DNA of 64,000 nucleotides, taken from Chryseobacterium sp. Lineage in GTDB: Bacteria; Bacteroidota; Bacteroidia; Flavobacteriales; Weeksellaceae. A program made the position numbers and the translations under genes. Each line of letters starts with the position of its first letter. Positions within the stretch are counted from its first letter, which is position 1. Below the pieces are notes generated by a model, which was given only the letters and a program-made list of their open reading frames with translations, was not told where the DNA came from and did not search any database. Location: the NCBI RefSeq assembly GCF_008831505.1, contig NZ_CP044507.1, positions 1,116,001 through 1,180,000 of the forward strand, written 5' to 3'. Of this stretch, positions 24,911 through 32,583 are shown piece by piece.

Positions 24911-25792
24911 TTAATTGCCGCTAAAATGCTGCCACACTTTTTTTGACAGGTCCGAGATCAGTCTGCAGTTCACGGCATCTGTTTCCATGGAATCGGAAAC
25001 AAATACGCTTAGGGTATACTGTTCTCCGCTGGGTAAGGTGATAATACCGGCGTCATTTTCAGCGCCGGTAAGACCTGCGCCGTTTTTGCCGGATGAGCCC
25101 GTCTTGTGGGCTACCGGAGTACCAGGCGGGAGTTGTTCCTTTATTTTATTAAGTCCCGTTTTGGTGTTCAGCATCACATTCATCAGGAAGTGAGTGGACT
25201 CAGGAGAGACTATCTTACCCAGAGTGAATTGCTTCAGTACCTGGTTCATGGAGCGGGCTGTGGTATAATTGGCATACTGCACATTCCAGTCCCTATGCAT
25301 TTCCTCTTCATTGGCTTTTATGGAAAAATCCGTAATTCCTTTATCGTCCATAAATCGCTGCACCGATTCAGTCCCGCCAATAAGGCGCAGCAGAAGGTCA
25401 CACCCGTTGTTGTCACTTTCGGCTACCGTGTAGCGAATGATTTCCTTAAGCGGAAGTGAAATGTTTCCATCCGGATATTTATTGCGTATAGGACTCCAGG
25501 TGTTCTTTAACAAATCTTTTTCAGCAATGAAAATTTCCTGATCCAGTTTTAAATTTCCTTTGTCCACCGCATCCAGAACCGCAAGTGCGATATGAAATTT
25601 AAAGACACTCTGCATGGGTTGCCTCGTTTTTCCGTTAATCTCCATGTTGAAGGAGCCGTCCAGTTTATGCACAGCAACACCTACGGTAGCCTTCTTGCCC
25701 CTGATGATATTTTCAAGCTCAGTCCTCAGACTTTGAGCCTGGCTGAAAATGCCGGTCAGCAATAAACTGAGGAATATAGTAGCTTTAATCAT
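24911..25792 (-). CDS. Class A beta-lactamase, subclass A2 (CGA/CIA-like)
   Basis: This 293-residue enzyme hydrolyses beta-lactams by an acyl-serine mechanism. It has a signal peptide (IKATIFLSLLLTGIFSQAQ). Catalytic motifs are in place: SVFK (Ser70, Lys73), SDN in VAESDNNGC (Ser130), the omega-loop acid in EEEMHRDWNVQY, and the KTG box in AHKTGSSGKNGAGL. The extended MHRDWNVQY omega loop is the hallmark of subclass A2, which includes CGA, CIA, PER and VEB. These are chromosomal extended-spectrum enzymes in Chryseobacterium. It overlaps the upstream oxidoreductase gene by 8 bases, so the two are translationally coupled. No AmpR-like regulator is adjacent. Confidence 0.92.
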   Translation of the reverse strand: MIKATIFLSLLLTGIFSQAQSLRTELENIIRGKKATVGVAVHKLDGSFNMEINGKTRQPMQSVFKFHIALAVLDAVDKGNLKLDQEIFIAEKDLLKNTWSPIRNKYPDGNISLPLKEIIRYTVAESDNNGCDLLLRLIGGTESVQRFMDDKGITDFSIKANEEEMHRDWNVQYANYTTARSMNQVLKQFTLGKIVSPESTHFLMNVMLNTKTGLNKIKEQLPPGTPVAHKTGSSGKNGAGLTGAENDAGIITLPSGEQYTLSVFVSDSMETDAVNCRLISDLSKKVWQHFSGN

Positions 25793-26759
25793 TTCCTGTA
25801 CTGATGAGTCTTACAATTTCCAAAGCCACCCGGAGTGCTTCTGTCCCGTCTTCAAGCGACACCTCCACGGGTCGGTCGGCTGTAACAGCATTTGCAAAAC
25901 TTTCCAGTTCGTCCAGGATGGCATTATTGGTCTGGATATTCGGATACTCAAAAATAATCTGGTTTCGTTCGCCTTCCGCATTTTCAATGATCATGTCAAA
26001 ATCATTCGGAATATCCGGTGCGGGTTTCATACGAATTACCTCCGCTTTCTTTTCAAGGAAATCCACCGAGATGTAGGCATCTTTCTGGAAGAAACGGGAT
26101 TTTCTCATAGACTTCATTGAAATCCGGGAAGTGGTGAGGTTGGCCACACAGCCATTTTCAAATTCAATACGTGCATTGGTGATATCGGGCGACTTAGAAA
26201 CCACGCACACACCTGACGCATAAATATTCTTAACCGGAGATTTTACGATGCTCAGAAGGATGTCCAGGTCATGGATCATAAGGTCCAGAACTACAGAAAC
26301 GTCGGTGCCGCGTGGATTAAATTCCGCCAACCGGTGAATTTCTATAAACATGGGGTCCACAATATAATTTCGGGCACCTGTAAATGCAGGATTATACCGT
26401 TCCACGTGGCCTACCTGTGCCTTTATGTTTTTTTCACGGCAGAGTTGCAGGATTTCTTCGGCCTGCTCAAGTGTTTGGGTCACAGGTTTCTCAATGAAGA
26501 AATGAAGACCGTTTTCAATGGCTTTCTTTGCATAACTGTAATGAAAAAGGGTAGGGGTAACAATATCAAGCATCTGAACCTGCCCAAGCAATTCATCCAG
26601 GTTGCTGAAATAGCGGTAACCAAATTCCTTCTCCAGTTTCAGGCCGTTTTCCGGATCGGCGTCGTAAAAACCTATCAGATCGTATTTTGGTGACTGTTGA
26701 AGTAGTCTGAGATGAATTTTCCCAAGATGTCCGGCGCCCACTAAACCCGCTTTCAGCAT
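25785..26759 (-). CDS. Gfo/Idh/MocA-family oxidoreductase
   Basis: This 324-residue protein has the Rossmann motif GLVGAGHLGKIHLRLLQQS at the N-terminus and the catalytic lysine in HFFIEKPVTQTLEQAEE. The C-terminal alpha/beta domain includes VGHVERYNPAF, IHRLAEFNPRGTDVSVVLDL and MIHDLDILLSIV, as in the inositol dehydrogenase-like and virulence-factor (MviM) subgroup. The frame is open further upstream to 26855, but ATG 26759 begins the Rossmann fold. It is the first gene of the operon running left to 21515 and is divergent from pcm. The substrate is unknown. Confidence 0.88.
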   Translation of the reverse strand: MLKAGLVGAGHLGKIHLRLLQQSPKYDLIGFYDADPENGLKLEKEFGYRYFSNLDELLGQVQMLDIVTPTLFHYSYAKKAIENGLHFFIEKPVTQTLEQAEEILQLCREKNIKAQVGHVERYNPAFTGARNYIVDPMFIEIHRLAEFNPRGTDVSVVLDLMIHDLDILLSIVKSPVKNIYASGVCVVSKSPDITNARIEFENGCVANLTTSRISMKSMRKSRFFQKDAYISVDFLEKKAEVIRMKPAPDIPNDFDMIIENAEGERNQIIFEYPNIQTNNAILDELESFANAVTADRPVEVSLEDGTEALRVALEIVRLISTGND

Positions 26760-26862
26760 AGAAATAAATTTCGGTAAAGATAAGCAATGTGTCCGGACTG
26801 CTAAAACGGCAAATGATGTTCTGTAAAGTGATGAGAGAGTGGTAAACATTAGCAAAATTCGC

Positions 26863-26870
26863 TATTTTTG
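26863..26870 (+). promoter_or_regulatory. Probable pcm promoter, -7 element TATTTTTG
   Basis: TATTTTTG ends only 4 bases before the pcm ATG (26875), so the transcript would be leaderless. No alternative start further downstream fits the family better. Confidence 0.55.
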
Positions 26871-26874
26871 TCTC

Positions 26875-27525
26875 ATGCAGGACTCATTTGTACACAAGGG
26901 TAAAAGGAAAATATTGGTAAGTTATCTGAAGGAAAAAATCGGCATCAGTGACCAAAACGTCCTTACAGCGATGAATTCCGTACCGAGGCACCTTTTTCTG
27001 GAAAGTATTTTTGAGGATTTCGCTTATGAAGACCGTGCATTCCCAATCTTAGCCAAGCAAACAATTTCGCATCCTTCCACCGTAGCAGAGCAGACTGAAC
27101 TGCTTGAGCTTTCCGAACGCGAGAAAGTTCTTGAGATAGGCACAGGTTGTGGTTATCAGACTGCCGTGCTGGTATCTATGGGAGCTTTGGTTTACTCCAT
27201 TGAAAGACAAAAAGACCTGTATGAATTTTCTACGCGCAAACTGCGGGAGCTGCACTTACGTCCAAGTTTCCAGACTTTTGGCGACGGATTTGCCGGGTTG
27301 CCTTCTTTCGCGCCTTTTGATAAAATCCTGGTGACCTGCGGTGCTGAACTCCTTCCCACACAACTTCTGCATCAGCTTAAAGTAGGTGGCAAAATGGTCA
27401 TCCCGTTAGGTAAAACCGAAGAGCAGATCCTGACACGCTTTACAAAAAGATCCGAGAAGGAGTTCGAAAAAGAAGAATTCGGCGCCTATAAGTTCGTACC
27501 GATGCTTAGCAATACCAATCAGTGA
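26875..27525 (+). CDS. pcm: Protein-L-isoaspartate O-methyltransferase
   Basis: This 216-residue SAM-dependent methyltransferase repairs isoaspartyl residues in damaged proteins. It carries motif I VLEIGTGCGYQTAVL, the Ser/Thr-rich loop before it (QTISHPSTVAEQTELL, the PIMT substrate-binding region), and SIERQKDLYEFS and ILVTCGAELLP. PRHLFLESIFEDFAYEDRAFPI at residues ~30-51 is also family-typical. The start MQDSFVHKGKRKI is chosen over an upstream extension, and it follows its -7 element by 4 bases. The gene is divergent from the oxidoreductase gene, sharing a 115-base spacer. Confidence 0.93.
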   Translation: MQDSFVHKGKRKILVSYLKEKIGISDQNVLTAMNSVPRHLFLESIFEDFAYEDRAFPILAKQTISHPSTVAEQTELLELSEREKVLEIGTGCGYQTAVLVSMGALVYSIERQKDLYEFSTRKLRELHLRPSFQTFGDGFAGLPSFAPFDKILVTCGAELLPTQLLHQLKVGGKMVIPLGKTEEQILTRFTKRSEKEFEKEEFGAYKFVPMLSNTNQ

Positions 27526-27581
27526 TTTTTATTCTGTAATTTTTTTTGGGTAGGCTGTAATACGTCCGATAACTGATGCAT

Positions 27582-27589
27582 TAACTTTG
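27582..27589 (+). promoter_or_regulatory. Probable promoter of the acidic-protein pair, TAACTTTG
   Basis: TAACTTTG matches TAnnTTTG, 17 bases before the ATG at 27607. Confidence 0.5.
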
Positions 27590-27606
27590 AACTATAATAT
27601 AGAATT

Positions 27607-27885
27607 ATGGCAAAAGAAAGTAAATCGGAACAGGAGCAAAATCTGGAAAAGCTGAACTATCCGCCTAAGGAAGATATTTTCGAAAACGAAGAACATATTC
27701 CTATCGATGGAGACGGAAATCCTGTGGAAGAAAGCGAGCTTATAGCCGGACTTGCAGCAGATGATCCGGCTTCTGACCTGGATATTCCCGGTTCAGAGCT
27801 GGACGATGATCAGCAGGAACTTGGCTCCGAAGATGAAGAAAATAATTACTGGAGTCTGGGCGGCGACAATCATGACCAAACGTAA
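27607..27885 (+). CDS. Small acidic disordered protein
   Basis: The 92-residue protein is acidic throughout (DDDQQELGSEDEE near the C-terminus) and contains the short recognisable stretch LNYPPKEDIFENEEHIPIDGDGNP. It has no signal peptide or membrane segment and is probably mostly disordered. I recall similar short proteins in Flavobacteriia without function. It is followed by the next gene after 30 bases and shares its promoter. Confidence 0.65.
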   Translation: MAKESKSEQEQNLEKLNYPPKEDIFENEEHIPIDGDGNPVEESELIAGLAADDPASDLDIPGSELDDDQQELGSEDEENNYWSLGGDNHDQT

Positions 27886-27915
27886 TACATTAACAATAAT
27901 CACAAAATATATAGT

Positions 27916-28185
27916 ATGGATTCTAATAATTTTAAGAAATCACAGGATGTGAACAATGCCGACCGTAACATAGACAAAAGGCCGGAAAATCTGGACAACT
28001 ACGACGACTATGTACGCGAATACAAACGCGAAATGAGAGATACCAAACAGAATGCTACCCAGGAAGGATTTATGGCAAGAGCAAAAAATGACTGTCCACC
28101 GGACGCGTGGGATGACAAAAAGAAAGCCTACAATGATGCGTGGGAAAACAATATGCACAGTTCCCAGGCCGAAGATGACATTTAA
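27916..28185 (+). CDS. Small hydrophilic protein, unknown function
   Basis: This 89-residue protein is rich in Asp, Asn, Lys and Tyr, with NRNIDKRPENLDNYDDYVREYKREMRD-like charged helical content (residues ~13-45, split motif DNYDDYVREYKREMR) and a second half DCPPDAWDDKKKAYNDAWE. No family was recognised. It is the second gene of the pair beginning at 27607 and ends just before a terminator. Confidence 0.65.
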   Translation: MDSNNFKKSQDVNNADRNIDKRPENLDNYDDYVREYKREMRDTKQNATQEGFMARAKNDCPPDAWDDKKKAYNDAWENNMHSSQAEDDI

Positions 28186-28197
28186 GACTTCTTTATT

Positions 28198-28228
28198 AAA
28201 AACCCTGACCTGAAGTTGGGGTTTTTGT
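28198..28228 (+). terminator. Intrinsic terminator after the acidic-protein pair
   Basis: An 8-bp stem (AAAAACCC at 28198-28205 with GGGTTTTT at 28219-28226) with a T-rich tail. Confidence 0.8.
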
Positions 28229-28305
28229 TTTCTTTGATTATATTGATGAAAATCTATCTTTATGACGAAGTTCACCTATAAAAACCGAAAAATTACAAAG
28301 TTTTT

Positions 28306-28713
28306 ATGATGGTTTATGCAGGCATAGGCCTCCTGTTTTTGGGCTTTGGCATTTATGGCTGGACCGAAGGTGATCTGATGGTATTAATGGTTATGGGATT
28401 TATGGTGATGCTTTTGGCAATGCTGCTAACTGCTGCCATTTTCCAGCTTAGGATTATATTACAAGGATCTCTGCTGAAAGTGTACTGCTTCGTAAAACTC
28501 TACGAGACTGATGTAAGCAATATCACTAAAATAAGAAAGGGCGAAACGATGTGGAGCGGGCTTCATAAATACGGCACTACCCGGCATGGCCTGATTATTT
28601 TCGCATCTTACAAAAACGACCTGTACATCACTCCCGAAGTTGAAGGGCATTTCATTCAGAAAATAGCAAAACTGAATCCCAAAGTGGTGTTTGAAGAGGT
28701 GCAGAAATCATGA
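28306..28713 (+). CDS. Small membrane protein with PH-like domain, possibly 5'-truncated by a frameshift
   Basis: The protein has 135 residues from this start. Two hydrophobic segments (VYAGIGLLFLGFGIYGW and VLMVMGFMVMLLAMLLTAAIF) precede a C-terminal domain (LRIILQGSLLKVYCFVKLYE ... YITPEVEGHFIQKIAKLNP) that resembles bacterial PH-like domains. An ATG at 28262 reads KFTYKNRKITKFL in the +2 frame and stops at TGA overlapping the ATG here. Adding one T to the T5 run at 28301-28305 would fuse it in frame into a 150-residue protein. That could be a sequencing error or a real upstream peptide. I list the shorter frame. Confidence 0.6.
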   Translation: MMVYAGIGLLFLGFGIYGWTEGDLMVLMVMGFMVMLLAMLLTAAIFQLRIILQGSLLKVYCFVKLYETDVSNITKIRKGETMWSGLHKYGTTRHGLIIFASYKNDLYITPEVEGHFIQKIAKLNPKVVFEEVQKS

Positions 28714-28775
28714 GTCCATTTTTTCCTCTCTCCCCGATTTAACAATTTCCGCTTTTAGCGGACTTTTTTATTTTG

Positions 28776-28783
28776 TATTTTTG
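28776..28783 (+). promoter_or_regulatory. Probable hutU promoter, -7 element TATTTTTG
   Basis: TATTTTTG matches TAnnTTTG, 16 bases before the hutU ATG. Confidence 0.5.
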
Positions 28784-28799
28784 AAAAAATCAAAAATTA

Positions 28800-30776
28800 A
28801 TGACTTTTCAGGAACAGATCCAGCAGGGAATACCTTCGCAACTACCTCAACCTAAACCTTATGAAAGCGGTATTAACCACGCACCTAAACGCAAAGAGAT
28901 TCTCAGTGAGGAAGAGAAAAAACTTGCTTTAAGAAATGCGCTTCGGTACTTTGAACCGAAGTTTCATGCCGAACTCCTGACTGAATTCAAAGCCGAACTT
29001 GAGACGTACGGACGTATCTATATGTACCGTTTCCGGCCGGATTACGAGATGACAGCGCGCCCGATAACCGATTATCCCGGCAAATCTGAGCAGGCCAAAG
29101 CCATAATGCTGATGATCCAGAACAATCTGGACTATGCAGTTGCACAGCATCCACATGAACTTATAACTTATGGTGGCAACGGTGCCGTTTTTCAAAACTG
29201 GGCGCAGTATCTGCTCACCATGAAGTATCTTTCGGAGATGTCTGATGAGCAGACGCTGGTGATGTACTCGGGACATCCTATGGGGCTTTTCCCGTCGCAT
29301 AAAGACGCACCTCGCGTGGTAGTTACCAACGGTATGATGATCCCCAACTATTCCAAGCCCGACGACTGGGAAAAATTCAACGCACTGGGCGTTTCGCAGT
29401 ACGGACAGATGACAGCAGGAAGTTATATGTACATAGGCCCGCAGGGTATAGTGCACGGAACAACAATTACAGTGCTGAACGCATTCAGAAAAATCAACAA
29501 ACCCACAGGCGGTGGACTGTTCGTAACATCGGGGCTGGGTGGTATGAGCGGTGCACAGCCTAAAGCCGGAAATATTGCCGGATGCATCACAGTTTGTGCT
29601 GAGGTTAATCCTAAGATCACCAAAATCAGACATGAGCAGAAATGGATTGATGAAATCCATGAAGATCTTGAGTCCCTTGTGGCTAGAGTTAAAAATGCAA
29701 AAGAAAATAATGAAACCGTTTCCCTGGCTTATCTGGGTAACGTAGTGGACGTTTGGGAAACATTTGACCGGGAAGATATAACAGTTGATATCGGTTCCGA
29801 CCAGACATCACTTCATAATCCCTGGGCGGGTGGTTATTATCCGGTAGGCATTTCCTTTGAGGAAGCCAATGTGATGATGGCTGAAAATCCGGAACTCTTT
29901 AAAGCGAAGGTTCAGGAAAGTTTAAGAAGACATGCCGCAGCTATTAACCGCCACACTGATAAAGGTACCTATTTCTTTGATTACGGTAATGCTTTCTTAC
30001 TGGAGGCCAGCCGTGCTGGTGCTGATATTATGGCCGAAAACGGTATTGATTTCCGCTATCCAAGTTATGTTCAGGACATTATGGGGCCTATGTGCTTTGA
30101 TTATGGATTCGGCCCTTTCCGATGGGTGTGTACAAGTGGCGACCCGGCCGACCTGCAGAATACCGATGATATCGCTGCCCGGATCCTGGATGAACTTATG
30201 CATCACTCACCGGCAGAGATTCAGCAACAAATGGCAGATAATATAAAATGGATAAAAGGTGCACAGGAAAATAAACTTGTTGTAGGATCTCAGGCCCGGA
30301 TCCTTTATGCGGACGCTGAAGGCCGGATGAAAATTGCCGAAGCCTTCAACAAGGCCATTAAAGAGGGACAGATTGGACCGGTAGTTTTGGGAAGGGACCA
30401 TCACGATGTTTCGGGAACCGATTCGCCCTACCGCGAAACATCAAACATATACGACGGATCACGGTTTACTGCAGATATGGCCATTCAGAATGTTATTGGC
30501 GACAGTTTCCGCGGTGCAACCTGGGTTTCCATACACAACGGTGGAGGTGTAGGTTGGGGTGAAGTTATAAACGGTGGCTTTGGTATGTTGCTCGACGGGA
30601 GCGATGATGCCGACAGAAGACTCAAATCAATGCTGTTCTGGGATGTGAATAACGGTATTTCACGCCGCAGCTGGGCCAGGAATGAAGGTGCAGTTTTCGC
30701 AATCAAGCGAGCCATGGAAATGGAGCCAAACCTGAAAGTTACCTTACCTAATTTTGTGGATGACCGTTTATTATAG
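28800..30776 (+). CDS. hutU: Urocanate hydratase
   Basis: This 658-residue NAD-dependent enzyme converts urocanate to imidazolonepropionate in histidine degradation. Family features: ITYGGNGAVFQNWAQYLL, MYSGHPMGLFPS, the NAD-binding segment TSGLGGMSGAQPKAG, MCFDYGFGPFRWVCTSGDP with the active-site cysteine region, and DHHDVSGTDSPYRETSN followed by SWVSIHNGGGVGWGE-like residues near the end. It is longer than the ~555-residue enterobacterial type; the extra length lies mainly in the N-terminal and central parts. hutH, hutI and hutG are not adjacent, so the pathway is not clustered here. Confidence 0.95.
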   Translation: MTFQEQIQQGIPSQLPQPKPYESGINHAPKRKEILSEEEKKLALRNALRYFEPKFHAELLTEFKAELETYGRIYMYRFRPDYEMTARPITDYPGKSEQAKAIMLMIQNNLDYAVAQHPHELITYGGNGAVFQNWAQYLLTMKYLSEMSDEQTLVMYSGHPMGLFPSHKDAPRVVVTNGMMIPNYSKPDDWEKFNALGVSQYGQMTAGSYMYIGPQGIVHGTTITVLNAFRKINKPTGGGLFVTSGLGGMSGAQPKAGNIAGCITVCAEVNPKITKIRHEQKWIDEIHEDLESLVARVKNAKENNETVSLAYLGNVVDVWETFDREDITVDIGSDQTSLHNPWAGGYYPVGISFEEANVMMAENPELFKAKVQESLRRHAAAINRHTDKGTYFFDYGNAFLLEASRAGADIMAENGIDFRYPSYVQDIMGPMCFDYGFGPFRWVCTSGDPADLQNTDDIAARILDELMHHSPAEIQQQMADNIKWIKGAQENKLVVGSQARILYADAEGRMKIAEAFNKAIKEGQIGPVVLGRDHHDVSGTDSPYRETSNIYDGSRFTADMAIQNVIGDSFRGATWVSIHNGGGVGWGEVINGGFGMLLDGSDDADRRLKSMLFWDVNNGISRRSWARNEGAVFAIKRAMEMEPNLKVTLPNFVDDRLL

Positions 30777-30785
30777 CTGAAAATT

Positions 30786-30837
30786 CCCCTCCTCTGGAGG
30801 GGTGGCGGCTGGCCTTAGGCCGGTCCGACGGGGTGGT
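30786..30837 (+). repeat. 52-bp GC-rich repeat, left copy around DUF559 gene
   Basis: The unit starts CCCCTCCTCTGGAGGGGTGG (itself a hairpin) and ends GACGGGGTGGT. It is in inverted orientation to the copy at 31346-31397 and of equal length, and a third copy lies at 46782-46833. The middle (GGCTGGCCTTAGGCC) differs from the other two copies, which share GCC-TTCGG/TGCGG-CG type middle stems. It is GC-rich against an AT-rich background. Confidence 0.85.
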
Positions 30838-30881
30838 TTATATTGCAGCGATGCAAATGAACCATCCCGTTTTTGTATTGA

Positions 30882-31307
30882 TTATGGTCCATAATGTTCA
30901 ATGATAAAATTCTCCAGATCTTTCATAACCTTTCTCAGCTGGTGCTTCATATCCCAATCACTGATTAAAAAAACGTTTAGACCTAAGACTTCTAAGAAAG
31001 CAATTCTGGCTGAACCATACTCCTTTTCAGGATCATGTGTACTGCCGTCAATCTCAACTACAAGCCCAAGGGCTTTCACATAAAAATCAACTATATAACT
31101 GCCTATAATCCGTTGCCTGTCGAAATCAATTCCATGAAAACCCCGGTTCCGGACCTGCTGCCAGAACAGTACCTCAGATAAGATTCTTTGTTTTCTTTTT
31201 ATCCTGGTTAGAGGTATCAAGTTAGGATTATAAGGAAGATTTTTCACAAAGTTTCTATAGATGGGAATACCCTCAATACAGGTTAGAATTCGTTTTTCGG
31301 ACATCAC
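30882..31307 (-). CDS. DUF559 endonuclease-like protein (Vsr-related fold)
   Basis: The 141-residue protein matches the DUF559 family, a predicted PD-(D/E)xK/Vsr-like nuclease fold. Visible features: RKQRILSEVLFWQQVRNRG, then FDRQRIIGSYIVDFYVKALGLVVEIDGSTH with the Asp/Glu pairs expected of the nuclease core, and a final GLNVFLISDWDMKHQLRKVMKDL. The N-terminal ~35 residues are an extra segment before the core. The gene is enclosed by two inverted 52-bp repeats 44 bases from its stop (left) and 38 bases from its start (right), which looks like a cassette. Its function in the cell is unknown. Confidence 0.82.
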   Translation of the reverse strand: MMSEKRILTCIEGIPIYRNFVKNLPYNPNLIPLTRIKRKQRILSEVLFWQQVRNRGFHGIDFDRQRIIGSYIVDFYVKALGLVVEIDGSTHDPEKEYGSARIAFLEVLGLNVFLISDWDMKHQLRKVMKDLENFIIEHYGP

Positions 31308-31345
31308 AATGTTTTTTTAAAGTTACGGAATTGCGATGATCAGAG

Positions 31346-31397
31346 ACCACCCCGTCAATCGCGCCTTCGGCGGATTGCCACCCCTCCGGAGGAGGGG
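31346..31397 (-). repeat. 52-bp GC-rich repeat, right copy around DUF559 gene
   Basis: Starts ACCACCCCGTCAATCGCGCC and ends CCCCTCCGGAGGAGGGG; the inverted partner of 30786-30837. Its orientation (as written on the plus strand) is the same as the isolated copy at 46782-46833, with which it is nearly identical. Confidence 0.85.
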
Positions 31398-31474
31398 AAT
31401 TCACGCCGGTTACACTTAACAATTCCTCACCATATATAATTTGGTGACAGTTCTTCATCCTATTAATGATGATA

Positions 31475-31510
31475 ATAGTAAAATACTATACTAAAAAAAT
31501 AAAAATAGTA
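31475..31510 (+). promoter_or_regulatory. Possible operator: ATAGTA palindrome plus third half-site
   Basis: ATAGTA-AAA-TACTAT (31475-31489) is a perfect palindrome with an ATAGTA half-site at 31505-31510, 43 bases before the fasciclin gene. The region is very AT-rich, so chance is possible. Confidence 0.3.
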
Positions 31511-31552
31511 TGATTATTGCCTTTCATCAAGTAACTAAAAAAATATCTTATT

Positions 31553-32503
31553 ATGAAAAATCTATTCAAAATTTTTGCTTTTTTACTGTTCGTGGGAATG
31601 ATTACCACTGCCTGTGAGGACAGTAACAATGAAATGGAAATGCCCTCAAGTATTTACCAGCTTGCTGCTTCAGATCCTGATCTTTCCAATCTGAAGGCCG
31701 CAATTGATAAAGCGGGACTAGCTTCCACACTGAATGAGTCAGGGAATTTCACCGTATTCGCTCCATCTAACGCAGCCTTCTCTCAGTTTCTTTCGGCAAA
31801 TGGCTTTGCAAGTTTAAATGATGTACCCACCGCTGCACTGAAAGAAATTCTTTTGAACCACGTACTGAGTTCGAAAGTAATGGCTTCACAGATATCTACG
31901 GGCTATGTTTCCACAATGGCTAAAGGTAGTGCTTCGGCAACAAGAAACCTGAGCATGTTCGTTAACACTGCTTCCGGAGTAAAACTTAATGGTGTATCCA
32001 CAGTGACGCAAGCCGACATTATGGCCAGCAATGGCGTAATACATAAAGTAGATAATGTAATCGGACTGCCAACTGTTGTTACGCATGCTCTTGCAAATCC
32101 TAATTTCAGCACCTTGGTTTCTGCACTTACAAGAAGTGACATGCCTGACTTTGTGGGAATCCTGGGCGGAAATGCAGGCGCGCCTTTTACCGTCTTTGCT
32201 CCCAATAATGCAGCCTTTGGGTCACTGTTAACCGAATTGAATCTGCCGGGTCTTGGATCTGTGCCTACTGCAACTTTGGAAAATGCACTGAAATATCATG
32301 TGGTCGCCGGAGCTAATGTTGCCTCAACTGATATCATGAATAATATGAATGTAACCACTTTTCAGGGGGGTACTTTCAATATAACTACTTCTGGTGGGGT
32401 AAAAATCACAGATGCCAATAACCGCATGGCGAATGTGATTGCTACCGACGTACAGTGTGCCAACGGCATCATTCACGTTCTGGATAAAGTGATATTGCCA
32501 TAG
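31553..32503 (+). CDS. Fasciclin-domain lipoprotein, two FAS1 domains
   Basis: This 316-residue protein has a lipobox-type signal (KIFAFLLFVGMITTAC) and two FAS1 domains, about residues 35-168 and 170-316. FAS1 H1/H2 boxes are visible in each: FTVFAPSNAAF and NGVIHKVDNVI in the first, FTVFAPNNAAF and NGIIHVLDKVI in the second. FAS1 lipoproteins are surface adhesion or matrix proteins. The gene is followed by a terminator and then the TonB-dependent receptor gene. It is preceded by an AT-rich region with a possible operator. Confidence 0.92.
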   Translation: MKNLFKIFAFLLFVGMITTACEDSNNEMEMPSSIYQLAASDPDLSNLKAAIDKAGLASTLNESGNFTVFAPSNAAFSQFLSANGFASLNDVPTAALKEILLNHVLSSKVMASQISTGYVSTMAKGSASATRNLSMFVNTASGVKLNGVSTVTQADIMASNGVIHKVDNVIGLPTVVTHALANPNFSTLVSALTRSDMPDFVGILGGNAGAPFTVFAPNNAAFGSLLTELNLPGLGSVPTATLENALKYHVVAGANVASTDIMNNMNVTTFQGGTFNITTSGGVKITDANNRMANVIATDVQCANGIIHVLDKVILP

Positions 32504-32533
32504 TTTTATAGTTTAAATGTTAATGTTGATAGG

Positions 32534-32560
32534 CGTCCCTTTCTGTAGGGACGTTTATTT
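32534..32560 (+). terminator. Intrinsic terminator after the fasciclin gene
   Basis: A 7-bp stem (CGTCCCT at 32534-32540 with AGGGACG at 32547-32553) and T-rich tail. Confidence 0.75.
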
Positions 32561-32583
32561 GTAAATTGCATAAATTTTTTCAG

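Noticed and set aside
28929-29660. Leftward open frame inside hutU
   Set aside because: A shadow of hutU on the other strand, without any family match, promoter or coding bias.
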